Assembly: GCF_001633165.1 (NCBI RefSeq)
Contig: NZ_CP015418.1
Span: forward strand, 3,906,001 to 3,970,000
Source: Rhodovulum sulfidophilum DSM 1374
GTDB lineage: Bacteria; Pseudomonadota; Alphaproteobacteria; Rhodobacterales; Rhodobacteraceae
Direction of reading: 5' to 3'
Length of the DNA: 64,000 bases
Under the pieces are notes generated by a model that had not been told where the DNA came from, searched no databases, and saw only the letters and a program-made list of their open reading frames with translations. Shown here piece after piece: positions 52,926 to 61,804 of this stretch (position 1 is the stretch's first letter; each line of letters begins with the position of its first letter). The position numbers were made by a program, and so were the translations under genes.

Positions 52926-53133
52926 TTTGATTGGTGATGTTCGGACTATCGTCTCCGACGGTCTCCTGGCGAATGAATGTATCAAGTGGTGTGTTGTCTT
53001 TATTCGCGACCGAACTTGCACTTCCATAAATAATTGCGCCCCCTTCAAGCAAAGCAGCAGCGACGACCGCGGCGGCAGCTATTATATATTGAATCCGAAA
53101 TAAATATGGCTTGTGATTATTGGATTTCTGCAT
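52903..53133 (-). CDS. Small membrane protein with SPNI motif
   Basis: 76 residues from ATG at 53131-53133 (GAGGCGAGGGA upstream). One transmembrane segment (YIIAAAAVVAAALLEGGAII), then a tail ending SPNITNQSGTVIVH, which parallels the SPNIQNGSGAVIFTC motif of the adjacent gene. The overlap and shared motif suggest that the two are related components of one small locus. Confidence 0.45.
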   Translation of the reverse strand: MQKSNNHKPYLFRIQYIIAAAAVVAAALLEGGAIIYGSASSVANKDNTPLDTFIRQETVGDDSPNITNQSGTVIVH

Positions 53134-53442
53134 TCCCTCGCCTCCGCGAGCTTGAAAGGATTCGGGCACTTCCAAGTCAATTATATCATGCTATCTCTGT
53201 TCGAGGTTCAGTTTCTGAAAGAAGCGTAGCAAGTGACCTTATTAGCTATCCGACGGCTGTTTTGGGTGATTTATGGCATGGGCTGCAACAGCCTTAGCAG
53301 GCCGCTCGTGTCCGAGCCGCCAACGGCGCTAGGCGGTTCAGAGTGGCCTCGCTTGTCCGCAAATGGGCTGGCACCAAGCGCCACCTGCGCGTAGCGGAAC
53401 CGACTACTATGGGGCTGCCTGCGGCCGTCAGCCATGCCCGGG

Positions 53443-53531
53443 ACGAACGGCGGATGACGGCAGGGAGCGCCCGAGCGGGTGGCCCGAGGAGGTCAAGCGC
53501 CACGCCGCACCGCCGCAGGTCCGCTCCGAGC
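53443..53531. repeat. Direct repeat unit 1 (about 90 bp)
   Basis: CGAACGGCGG..GACGGCAGGGAGCGCC, CCGAGCGGGTGGCCCGAGG and CGCCGCAGGTCCGCTCCGAG recur in the same order at 53861-53947. The two units share the GGCAGGGAGCGCCCGAGCGG core. They lie on both sides of a small membrane ORF. Confidence 0.65.
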
Positions 53532-53568
53532 CCATTGCGATCCCTCAAAGCCGAGATATCTTTCCCTC

Positions 53569-53754
53569 ATGATTGACCGGACTGGGAATAATTCATGGCT
53601 GAGAGGGCTCGTAGAACGGGCCATCCACGCCTGCAGGCTCATCCTGCGTTATCATTGGGAATCCTACGGAAAACTCAGGAATGTGACGACTTGGCTGGTA
53701 AGCCTTGCGGTGACTGTAACGTTCCTTCTTATCGCATTTCTGATTTTCCACTGA
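53569..53754 (+). CDS. Small membrane protein (61 residues)
   Basis: ATG 53569; MIDRTGNNSWLRGLVERAIH then a transmembrane helix (VTTWLVSLAVTVTFLLIAFL) at the C-terminus. Located between two copies of a direct repeat. Small size and absence of relatives leave the annotation tentative. Confidence 0.4.
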   Translation: MIDRTGNNSWLRGLVERAIHACRLILRYHWESYGKLRNVTTWLVSLAVTVTFLLIAFLIFH

Positions 53755-53860
53755 ACGACCGCTTCGTCCCGCTCTCTGGACCTTGGCGGCCTGAGTGCAT
53801 GCTGCAGCCGGGATGAACGGCCGCTTCCGTGATCGGCGGGCGGCGCGCCCTTGGGGCATC

Positions 53861-53947
53861 GAACGGCGGCTATCGGCAGGGAGCGCCCGAGCGGGCGGTC
53901 CGAGGCACTCCGGCGCCATGCTGCGCCGCCGCAGGTCCGCTCCGAGC
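53861..53947. repeat. Direct repeat unit 2 (about 90 bp)
   Basis: Second copy of the block at 53443-53531: GAACGGCGG, GGCAGGGAGCGCCCGAGCGG, TCCGAGGCACTCCGGCG in place of the first copy's middle, then CGCCGCAGGTCCGCTCCGAG. Lies upstream of the ClbS-like gene. Confidence 0.65.
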
Positions 53948-54014
53948 TCGTATCTATCATTGGCGATGATGCGCGTCGGGCCTAACTTCGAATCAAAATG
54001 CGTAAGGGAACAGT

Positions 54015-54521
54015 ATGGGCGTGCCGGTATCGAAAGCCGAACTTCTGGATGCGATTTCAACGACATTCGGCAACCTGATATACGACCTAGAGCGCGTGCC
54101 ACCGGAGCTTGCACGCACGGCCTCCATGGAGGGCCATGCCGCTGGAACGATGATGAGCCCCGCCGATCTGGTGGCCTATCTGCTTGGCTGGAATGAACTC
54201 GTTTTGAAATGGTTGGATCGGGATGATCGTGGCGAGGCCTTGGAGCTTCCCGAAACCGGTTTCAAGTGGAATCAACTCGGCTCACTGGCCCAGAAATTCT
54301 ATGCGGATTACCAGCATCTCGACTGGCATGAGCTCCTGACCGGCCTTGCGGCAACCAATCTCAGGCTGGTCGAAACGATTTCATCCCGGACGAACGACGA
54401 GCTTTATGGCCACCCTTGGCATGGCAAGTGGACGAAGGGGCGGATGGTCCAGTTCAATACCTCGTCGCCCTACGCGAATGCGCGCGTGCGCATCAGGAAA
54501 TGGTTGAAGGTTGTAAGCTAG
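54015..54521 (+). CDS. ClbS/DfsB family four-helix protein
   Basis: 168 residues; MGVPVSKAELLDAISTTFGN then LVAYLLGWNELVLKWLDRDD, the (A)(D)(L)V.hlL.W..l...W hallmark, and LPETGFKWNQLGSLAQKFYA (F.WN.l..l...f), ending in the conserved NTSSPYANARVRIRKWLK (t..pY...r.ri.kw.k). This is the DUF1706 / ClbS-DfsB family, some members of which protect against colibactin-like genotoxins. No colibactin-type pathway is seen nearby, so the role is open. Confidence 0.88.
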   Translation: MGVPVSKAELLDAISTTFGNLIYDLERVPPELARTASMEGHAAGTMMSPADLVAYLLGWNELVLKWLDRDDRGEALELPETGFKWNQLGSLAQKFYADYQHLDWHELLTGLAATNLRLVETISSRTNDELYGHPWHGKWTKGRMVQFNTSSPYANARVRIRKWLKVVS

Positions 54522-55225
54522 GCGAACGACCACTTCGTCCCGCTCTCCGGACCTTGGCCAACTGAACCATGCCGCATGATGTCATGGATGACCGGCTTGA
54601 GGAAGCTGCATCGCAGCAACAGGCGACTCGGCGAATGGCAGGATCGTGGGCCGTCCCACCTGCCTGGCCTCGATGATGCTGTGGGAGGCTCCGCCCTGGC
54701 TCACCCTGCATCCTTGGCGGCGTGGCTATCCCACGGCTATCCAAGCTCCTGCTGGTCGAGGATATCGCCGAGTGCCGTCTGGTCCCGCTGTTCACCGATG
54801 GCCTGCTGCAGCTTCACTGGCAACCCCGGCGATGTACCGGATACGGACTTCCGGGTTGCGGCGGCCTGCATTCTTTCTCGGCTGGATCGGCCCCAAAACC
54901 AAGGTCGCAACCAGGCGGGCGCGACGCGCCAAATGAAAGTCGTTTGCGAAAAAGAAACCTGTCGACGCCTTAAGTCCAGCGAATCCAGGGGCTTGGGGCT
55001 TCCTGATGTCTTGAGAAAACCCTTTATTACCAACTACTTGCAATCCAGGCCGCCGAAGGGCACTTTGCCCTCGGCTGAGCGAGGCGAGCATTCCAACTCC
55101 TCCCGATCAGTCGCGTCGCGGCCTGCCTTCCCTGTGGGTCAAAGCTCGCTCGAATTCATCGGAGGCTATGTTGGCCGCCCCCAGCATTATCGAAATTCCG
55201 GACAATGGCGGAATGGTCGCAGTAA
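54522..55225. other. Intergenic DNA with no supported gene
   Basis: 700 bp with scattered non-convincing frames and no ribosome sites. Includes GAACGACC-type fragment near 54521-54540 similar to the dispersed repeats of this island. No terminal inverted repeat found. Likely debris between insertion events. Confidence 0.35.
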
Positions 55226-55579
55226 TATCCGCCTGATTTCAAGCTTAAGAAATTCGCGCGTACGGTCTTCAAGGACGGTCTGACCGCCGAAGCCGTTGCC
55301 AGGTCCCTGCTTAAAAAACGGGATGCCTTCGAACACGAGGCCGAAGTCCGGCTGATCTATTTCGAAGGACAAAACAAAAAGCACGACGGCGGCGTCTACA
55401 AATACGCACTCGACCCGCATGCCGCGTTTGACCAGTTTATGATCGACCCGCGTATGTCTTACAAGAAATTCAGCAAGTTCAAGGACGAGATCGTCGCGCG
55501 AACCAGCATCGACGAAGCACGCATCAAGCGCTCACTGCTCTACAAACCACCCGAAGGCTTCGTCGTCGAAATACCGTGA
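55226..55579 (+). pseudogene. C-terminal fragment of a DUF2971 protein
   Basis: The frame opens after a TAA at 55223-55225 and ends at TGA 55577-55579. It reads KKFARTVFKDGL, KKRDAFEHEAEVRLIYF, and FDQFMIDPRMSYKKF, which match the conserved C-terminal block of DUF2971 (HE.EvRl.y, ..i.iDPRm). No start and no N-terminal half are present. Confidence 0.65.
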
Positions 55580-55677
55580 CGGAGAGAACGAACTTGGGTG
55601 GCGGATAGGGGCAGGTCAATAGCCCATCCCTCGTGGGGCTGGTCCAGCACCATAGTAGTGTCCAGTCTGAACGTTTA

Positions 55678-58587
55678 TCAACGTGCTGTTTGACCGTTCG
55701 CTTCCGCTTGGATCCTAACTTCCAGCTCGTGGGCTTCTGATACACCCAAGCTGACAAGACGCCCCAGGATGGCATCGATGCGACTGCGTGATGGGTGAGA
55801 ACGGCCATATAAAGACGGATCATCGACCGCCGCCCTATTCAACCATTCCGCGACTTTGCGACCGATACCAAGCTCATGCCACATCAAACGGTCGCCGTTC
55901 CCTACTTCGAGCCAAGTTTCGACCGCGTTCAACAGGAAATCGAGATGTCGTGTAGTCGGAGCAACGTTTAGGGTGTTCATCGTGCAGAGCGCGACGAAGG
56001 CGGTAGGACCGCCTGACATCATCGGGCGTAGCAATTCAAGAAGCGGATCAACTTTGTCGAATACAGCCGGAACGAGATAAGTCTTCGCTCCAGAAAATGG
56101 GTTGTGGAGGTTCATCAGCAACATGCCGATCATTGGACCGGTTTCTATGTCGATTCCGAGTTCTCCCCGTCGACGATCCCAAGACCATCGATTCAGCTCA
56201 ATCGCACGCGCGACCATCTTCTGCCGCAAAGCCAACGCCCGAGCTGACGGCCGGTCCGGTTCATTGAAATAGTGAACATCAGCGGCATGTATGATCGCTT
56301 CAGCAACATCGCAGAATGACCGATCAGGTAGCTCAACTATCGGCTGAAGGAGCGATGAGAACTGATCCTCCGGAGAGTCCATCAAAGCGGTTGTTACCAA
56401 AGCGTAGAACTGATTGTTCCAATCGCTTGGTCTCTGACTGAGCTCAGCATCAGTGGAATAGCCGTGACCATTTATTCTTGCTGACCACGGCGCATAAGAC
56501 TCAATAATCTCAAGGTACCAGCCCGGCCGAGCGCAACCTTCAAAGTTGAGCAGACTCAGCCACCGTGACAGCTCTTGGTCATTGGCGTGAACGACCGCTT
56601 CCCTGGGACTATGCCTCGGGAATGCGTCATCACGTTTGAGGTCAATTTGTTCACCGTTCGGTGAGACAATCGCAAGCGGCCGACGCGAAAATGACGGTGT
56701 CTCTTCCGGGAGTTCTGGCCAAGACGGCTCAGGTCCGCCATCGAGCCAAGTGATCTCGGCTGCAACCGCATCAGCGTCTTTCCCCGCTTTCTCCTTATCG
56801 TAAGCCTCTCGAGTAGAGGCATCCTCGTCATGGGGGTTCCAACGCCAACGGCAGCAGGTGAAAGCTATACGGACAGCAGCTTTTATCAGTCGCGGATCGG
56901 CATCCCTGATGCTCTCATGTGCTGGCGCCATCGCAACTACCGCGGCCTGGTCTTGTCGAGCGATAGTTCTCAGTAGATGGTCGCGGTCCTCGACCCGCCG
57001 TCTCCGATGCCAAAGATGTATCAGAGCGCATATGCCCTGCGCCGGGCGATTGTAGTCCAGCCGTTCTTTCGAGCCGTAGCGGTCGACCTCTTCCGCCAAG
57101 GCGGTGGCAATCACGGTCCGAACCCAGTCCTCATTCTCGTCAAGGAGATTGTCCTCTCCGTCCCGTGCAACAAGCATGGCGGTCGAAATCAACCGCGTCG
57201 ATCGTGACTTGAGATAATCTGTATCGCTATGGTCAGGCAGATCTCCGGCAGCGTATTCAACGGCCTCGCGCGCCAAATCCGGCGAACCTTTCGTTGGATC
57301 GCTGATAGCCAGCTGAATTCTCGCCTCAATCGTGCTGGAACGCTCATGCGCCTGTCGCCGGGCCTCGAGGCGTTCGAGATGTTCGGCCTCAGCCGGTGGC
57401 GACTTGTAAGCGAGGCGTCCTTCGACCTCCACCCAGTTCGCCCGGTCGAGCATATTGAGTGCATAGGATCCCATGAACGCGGGGTCGCCAAAATTCGCTT
57501 CGTCGCTATACGAGCCGGCTTTTTCGACTGCCTCAGCCAACAAGGAGCGCACCTTCTGCCCGGAGTCATCCTCGCCGATGTAATAGGGGATAAGTCGCTC
57601 GAGCGAGATGGAGCGCGGTTGGCGCTTTGCGAGATCGGCAAGCATGACGCGGCCTTTGGGCTCCTTTTGCAGCATCATCGCCCCTCCAAGACTCTCCAAC
57701 GTCAAACGGGTGCGATCGTTGGCAAGCAGGTCCGGGTTAGCCACAAACGGGACAAGCGCGTCGCGCGTCGTCGGCCAATGCGATAGCAGCACGTCGAGCC
57801 CGATCAGCAGATAGGCGGCGCAGCTACCTTCCGGTCCAAGGATGTCCCGAAGAACCGCGTCAACATCCTCACCTCTGTCGAGGCGCTCTTGTGACCAAGC
57901 TTCGAGTGCCATTAGTCCAGAAGACGCAGAATATTCCTGCGCTTGGCTGGAGCGTGACCAGTAAAAGGTCTGCACCCATGGAAAGAAGCGCGGCTTCCCG
58001 TCGAAGACGATCGCAAAGCCGTCCGTTCCCGCCTTCACCCCATCCGCGCGGTGCGCGACCGCCGCGTCAACGAGCGTTTGGATTAGGCCGAGTCCGATCT
58101 CGGGGTCTGCATCGAGCAAGTCGAGAAAAGGAGGCTGTGCTGGCGACACCGGCATGTAGTCGGTATCCGCAAAGCCGAACGCGCCATTCAGGGAATCCCG
58201 TCGGGATCGGCCTCGACGTGGCTGTTCAATAAGACTGGACGTGATAAGCGCCGCAAGCTCGTTAGGCGCGACGCTGGCCAAGGCCTTGCTGAACGGCCGA
58301 ATTGCCTTGACCTTGTAGTGATCGTTCTCTTTCGCGATCGCGGTCAAATAGGCCTTCGTGTCTTCCGGCGCGTGTGACGCCATAAGAAGCGCCATGGTTC
58401 GAAGATCCTCGATCATCGTCGTGCGCGACTGGCGTTCTAACCGTGGCGCATCCGTGGCACCCGGGATCGTGTTGTTGGTGTCACGCAAGTCGAGCTGCAT
58501 AAGCCAGCCGAAGAGCATCTTCGCCGTTGCCCGTCCGAGTTCGCGGACGCTCATAGTCGTGAGGAACTGGACTTCAGCGAGCTTCAC
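55678..58587 (-). CDS. Large helical protein, in frame with the upstream nuclease-NTPase gene across a single TAG
   Basis: 969 residues from a GTG at 58585-58587, with no clear ribosome site; an alternative is ATG for MSVRELGRATAKMLFGW. Predicted almost entirely helical with TPR/ARM-like repetitive segments (LDADPEIGLGLIQTLVDAAV; AAVRIAFTCCRWRWNPHDED), no signal peptide, no recognised catalytic motif. It is the same reading frame as the 739-residue gene: the upstream TAG at 58603-58605 is separated from this start by only five codons (AIAAI). If read through, the two form one protein of ~1710 residues, the size of antiviral STAND (Avs) proteins whose C-terminal half senses phage proteins. Confidence 0.7.
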   Translation of the reverse strand: MKLAEVQFLTTMSVRELGRATAKMLFGWLMQLDLRDTNNTIPGATDAPRLERQSRTTMIEDLRTMALLMASHAPEDTKAYLTAIAKENDHYKVKAIRPFSKALASVAPNELAALITSSLIEQPRRGRSRRDSLNGAFGFADTDYMPVSPAQPPFLDLLDADPEIGLGLIQTLVDAAVAHRADGVKAGTDGFAIVFDGKPRFFPWVQTFYWSRSSQAQEYSASSGLMALEAWSQERLDRGEDVDAVLRDILGPEGSCAAYLLIGLDVLLSHWPTTRDALVPFVANPDLLANDRTRLTLESLGGAMMLQKEPKGRVMLADLAKRQPRSISLERLIPYYIGEDDSGQKVRSLLAEAVEKAGSYSDEANFGDPAFMGSYALNMLDRANWVEVEGRLAYKSPPAEAEHLERLEARRQAHERSSTIEARIQLAISDPTKGSPDLAREAVEYAAGDLPDHSDTDYLKSRSTRLISTAMLVARDGEDNLLDENEDWVRTVIATALAEEVDRYGSKERLDYNRPAQGICALIHLWHRRRRVEDRDHLLRTIARQDQAAVVAMAPAHESIRDADPRLIKAAVRIAFTCCRWRWNPHDEDASTREAYDKEKAGKDADAVAAEITWLDGGPEPSWPELPEETPSFSRRPLAIVSPNGEQIDLKRDDAFPRHSPREAVVHANDQELSRWLSLLNFEGCARPGWYLEIIESYAPWSARINGHGYSTDAELSQRPSDWNNQFYALVTTALMDSPEDQFSSLLQPIVELPDRSFCDVAEAIIHAADVHYFNEPDRPSARALALRQKMVARAIELNRWSWDRRRGELGIDIETGPMIGMLLMNLHNPFSGAKTYLVPAVFDKVDPLLELLRPMMSGGPTAFVALCTMNTLNVAPTTRHLDFLLNAVETWLEVGNGDRLMWHELGIGRKVAEWLNRAAVDDPSLYGRSHPSRSRIDAILGRLVSLGVSEAHELEVRIQAEANGQTAR

Positions 58588-58602
58588 GATGGCAGCGATC
58601 GC

Positions 58603-60822
58603 CTAGATTGGGATATCGTTGGCATTCACAGCGCACCACATGAGAACCGTCGGCGCCGATAGCGTCGTGGCGATGCGCAAAGAGCCCGGTGACTCGACAG
58701 GAAGCTCAGCGCCCGTCGCGGCGATCTCCTTGAAGGCGGATGCGGCCGAGATCGTTTCGGTCGCGACGATGGCGGTACAGATCTCGACGAGCAAGGCGCC
58801 CCCATCGGCAAGCAATGCAGCGCGGCAGCGGCTCAGAAGCCGCGCCGACAGCTCGGATCGCACGATCGCCATGAGCGCTTGGCGACGCCATGCATCATGG
58901 GCGCCTGGTCGCGAGAGGGCCCCAAGAAGGACCGTCCAGTTCGAGCCGTCCGGTCCTTGTTCGAGCGCGAAGCGACCGGCAAATTCGATACCACGTGCTA
59001 CCCGCGGCGATGGCGGTACGGAAAGGTCGACGTTGTCGAGCAACGTGATGTCTTCGTTGAGGCGCGCACCGATCGCCCAGTCGCGGAGCACGTCATGGTA
59101 GAAGCTGAGACGGTCGCGCTTCGGTTCGGACAGCGTTAGGCGCCGCAGTAGATGAGCTCGTGCCGGTGTGTCCGTCGACGCCTCGACCAGGTCCTGTCCT
59201 GCCAGTGCCGCTTCTGCTAACTCGGCCAAGAGCCGTTGCGACGGGCGGACATCATCTAGCTTTGCGCCGTCGGCACTCTTCCACCAACGGTCGGCGAGTG
59301 CCGCTTCAGTTCGAATGTCGGCCGAGCTCGGGACCTTGAGCAATTGGGCCAACCGATAGAGATTGCGCGCAATGCTCGCAGCCGGATGATCCCGTGACAG
59401 CAGTGTGCGGAGTTCCGGGGCGGCAGTGCTCAGAGCTTCGACCTCGTCGTCGTTCAGCTCGTCTACGACCACTTGGCAAGGCGTACCCAACTTCGCGAGC
59501 GCGTCTTGGGCGACCCAGTCAGTGTCTTCGACGCCGACATCGGGCCGCCTGGACACGACTACTGAGAAGCTTGGGACATCCGCAATCTCGCGCAGCAAGT
59601 CATTCACCGTGCGGCGGCGCTCGACGGACGTGAACATCTCGAGGCCGTCGATGAACAAGATCCCGCCGCCACTTGCCGCGAGGTCCCACAAGAAACTCTT
59701 AGCGGTCCCACGCATATCGAGACGTTGCGCAAGCGCTGACCATCCCCCGTCTGGCGTGCCTACGGGATCAAGGACGATGACATGGCCCTCGCGGCCTATC
59801 CGCTCCGCAAGATGTCTCAAGACTGACGATTTGCCCACGCCTGGTTTGCCGGTGATCTCGATGAAGCGATGCTTGTTGCGCGCTGACTCAAGATCAGCGA
59901 GCGCACCGAGGCGGGGAAGATTGACGCCGCCAACTTTGGTCCCGATCTCCGAAAGCGCATGGCGCGACATTTCCGCCAGTTTGGCACGGGAGAGTGCGAA
60001 ATTCTGACCGCCCGCGAGGTGGAAGCCGCGCGAAGTCAATCTCTCGATGAGCGCTTGGCGCGTGATCGAGCCTCCCGCCTTACCCGTCTCAATGACGATT
60101 TCGATGAGATTGCTCCAAAGCGCCTCGGCACGTGCCGCATCGTCCGGCGCGAGGACCTGACGGGCCAGTGTCAGGGCATGGGCATTCGCCTCCGGTGCAG
60201 CAGACTCGAAATCGAACTCGAGGATCATGAACCTGCGGATTATGGCCCAGACGGCTTCGTCCTCGTCCGACACCCCGTGAGCCACCAGATTGCTGCGGAA
60301 CGCTTTGGCGAAACTGCGCATCTCCTCGCTGGCAACACCTGTGAGGGCTAATCGAGCGAAAAATTGAATGCCGCTTTCCGCTCTACGCGCCCACTCGAGC
60401 AAGTCCTGATAGGGACCAGAGATAGAATAGCTGGTTCGCTGCGTCGCAACCGCTAGTAAATGGCGGTCCGTCGGCTTCTGAGCGGGATTGCTGCGCACGA
60501 TCTGTTCGCAGACGCCGTTAAATATAGGGTCTTTGGGCGAAAAGCGGATTGTGCGTTTCGACTGGATCTCGAGAAGCGCGGTGCCTTTGTTCGAAACACC
60601 ATGCACGATCAGGTCATCGAGGGCATAGCCTTCATTCTCGCCCTGAAGCTGCACCTGCTCGATCCTAGCATTGGGGAGGCCGCGCGCGTCGCTGCCAGCG
60701 AGCATCTGCAGGAGGTAATAGGCGCCAAGCTGGCCTTCAATATAAGTGCCAGCGCCCCCTCGCCCGACCGGACTGGAGCCTTTGTGTTCGGAACTTGTGC
60801 TCTCCTCTGGGGAAGGGCTCAT
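58603..60822 (-). CDS. Nuclease-fused STAND-like NTPase (Avs-like)
   Basis: 739 residues. Residues ~24-130: a Cap4/Mrr-like PD-(D/E)xK nuclease (YIEGQLGAYYLLQMLAG, ENEGYALDDLIVHG with Asp69-70, ALLEIQSKRTI with Gln87-Ser-Lys89). Residues ~310-560: P-loop NTPase with Walker A EITGKPGVGKSSVL (325-332), Walker B GGGILFIDGLEMF (386-397), and winged-helix/helical lid residues (RLSFYHDVLRDWAIGARLNE). This domain order is that of STAND ATPases such as Avs1/Avs2/Avs4. Short of the sensor, which appears downstream in the same frame. Ends WCAVNANDIPI then TAG. ATG 60820-60822. Confidence 0.72.
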   Translation of the reverse strand: MSPSPEESTSSEHKGSSPVGRGGAGTYIEGQLGAYYLLQMLAGSDARGLPNARIEQVQLQGENEGYALDDLIVHGVSNKGTALLEIQSKRTIRFSPKDPIFNGVCEQIVRSNPAQKPTDRHLLAVATQRTSYSISGPYQDLLEWARRAESGIQFFARLALTGVASEEMRSFAKAFRSNLVAHGVSDEDEAVWAIIRRFMILEFDFESAAPEANAHALTLARQVLAPDDAARAEALWSNLIEIVIETGKAGGSITRQALIERLTSRGFHLAGGQNFALSRAKLAEMSRHALSEIGTKVGGVNLPRLGALADLESARNKHRFIEITGKPGVGKSSVLRHLAERIGREGHVIVLDPVGTPDGGWSALAQRLDMRGTAKSFLWDLAASGGGILFIDGLEMFTSVERRRTVNDLLREIADVPSFSVVVSRRPDVGVEDTDWVAQDALAKLGTPCQVVVDELNDDEVEALSTAAPELRTLLSRDHPAASIARNLYRLAQLLKVPSSADIRTEAALADRWWKSADGAKLDDVRPSQRLLAELAEAALAGQDLVEASTDTPARAHLLRRLTLSEPKRDRLSFYHDVLRDWAIGARLNEDITLLDNVDLSVPPSPRVARGIEFAGRFALEQGPDGSNWTVLLGALSRPGAHDAWRRQALMAIVRSELSARLLSRCRAALLADGGALLVEICTAIVATETISAASAFKEIAATGAELPVESPGSLRIATTLSAPTVLMWCAVNANDIPI

Positions 60823-60859
60823 AGCGTCGGTCGTCTTCTAATCAATCCTGCAGTTGATC

Positions 60860-60896
60860 TACGCAATAGCGTAAACATCGAACAATTTCGATTGTT
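60860..60896. promoter_or_regulatory. Two inverted repeats upstream of the STAND-like gene
   Basis: TACGCAATAGCGTA (60860-60873; 5-bp arms TACGC/GCGTA) and AACAATTTCGATTGTT (60881-60896; 6-bp arms) lie 38-75 bp before the ATG in an AT-rich stretch, positions suited to operators. No regulator gene is adjacent. Confidence 0.35.
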
Positions 60897-60959
60897 TTCT
60901 AAGTTGAATCTTCTTGGTTTCTCAGAGGAAGTAACCACGGTCTTTTGAATTGCGCCCCG

Positions 60960-61804
60960 TCCGCGACGCAAGTTTTTGATGCGCCGGAGCTCAGGAATCC
61001 GCTTGTCATGCTAATCCTGCTGGCCTGAGCTTCGGGCCGAATGTCCGAATTGCCGGTAGATCGCATGGCCCGTCGCGCCCGCGGCGAACTTCTGGAATCC
61101 GCCCTTCGAGCCAGGGCAGATCATCATGCAGCGCCGGACGTGAGCGGTGACTATGACCCCTTGAAGCAGACCATTCGCTCCCAAGAGCGATGACGCTTCG
61201 TGCATTCGCCCAGCACCCCAGGAAGCCCTTGGGAGGCGTCACTCAGGTCTGATCTCGCGCTGATGGCGAGCAAGAAGCGTGACCAGTCTTCCGCCGGAAA
61301 TCACCTTCTGGCGCTTGAGGTGGATGAGGCCCCGTTCGACCGGGTCGAGGTGAACGTCGTCTCCACAGACGCGAGCAATGGTGTCGGCGTAGACATCTGT
61401 TGCTGTGACGGGCACCTGACAATTTCTCCGACGCTGATATCGGCAGAGGATCGTCGCGACAGCTTGCGTCGACTAAATGGTCTTCATCGGAGTTCCCACC
61501 GCTTCTAACCGACCTCGTGTCCAGGTTCTCACCATCGCAAGCCAGCCCCAATGCGCCATGCTCAGGCTCATACAGGGAGGGAACAACGGCCCTCGCCGGA
61601 CCCGCCGCTTCATGCCACGAACCGCACATCCCCTTCATACGCGAAAGGCGCCGGAGCATCTGCCCCAGCGCCTCTATCACCGTTTGTCAGAGAGAAGCCT
61701 TGGGATGCCAAACGGTACGTTTCGCCCTTGACAGCCCTTGTGCAGACTTATGCTTCCGTTTGCGCATTCATCTGCTTTCTCTGACTACTTCACCCTGAAC
61801 ATGA
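60960..61804. other. Intergenic DNA at the island edge, with a possible coding remnant
   Basis: No gene has a convincing start. On the minus strand 61239-61420 encodes a coherent-looking tail (VTATDVYADTIARVCGDDVH, then LDPVERGLIHLKRQKVIS) ending in TGA, possibly the remains of an unknown gene. The rest is without repeats or ribosome sites. Confidence 0.3.

Noticed and set aside
61006..61680. Several open frames between the STAND-like gene and nrdJ
   Set aside because: No ribosome sites and Arg/Pro-rich shadow composition; only one short tail looked coherent and is listed as a weak remnant.
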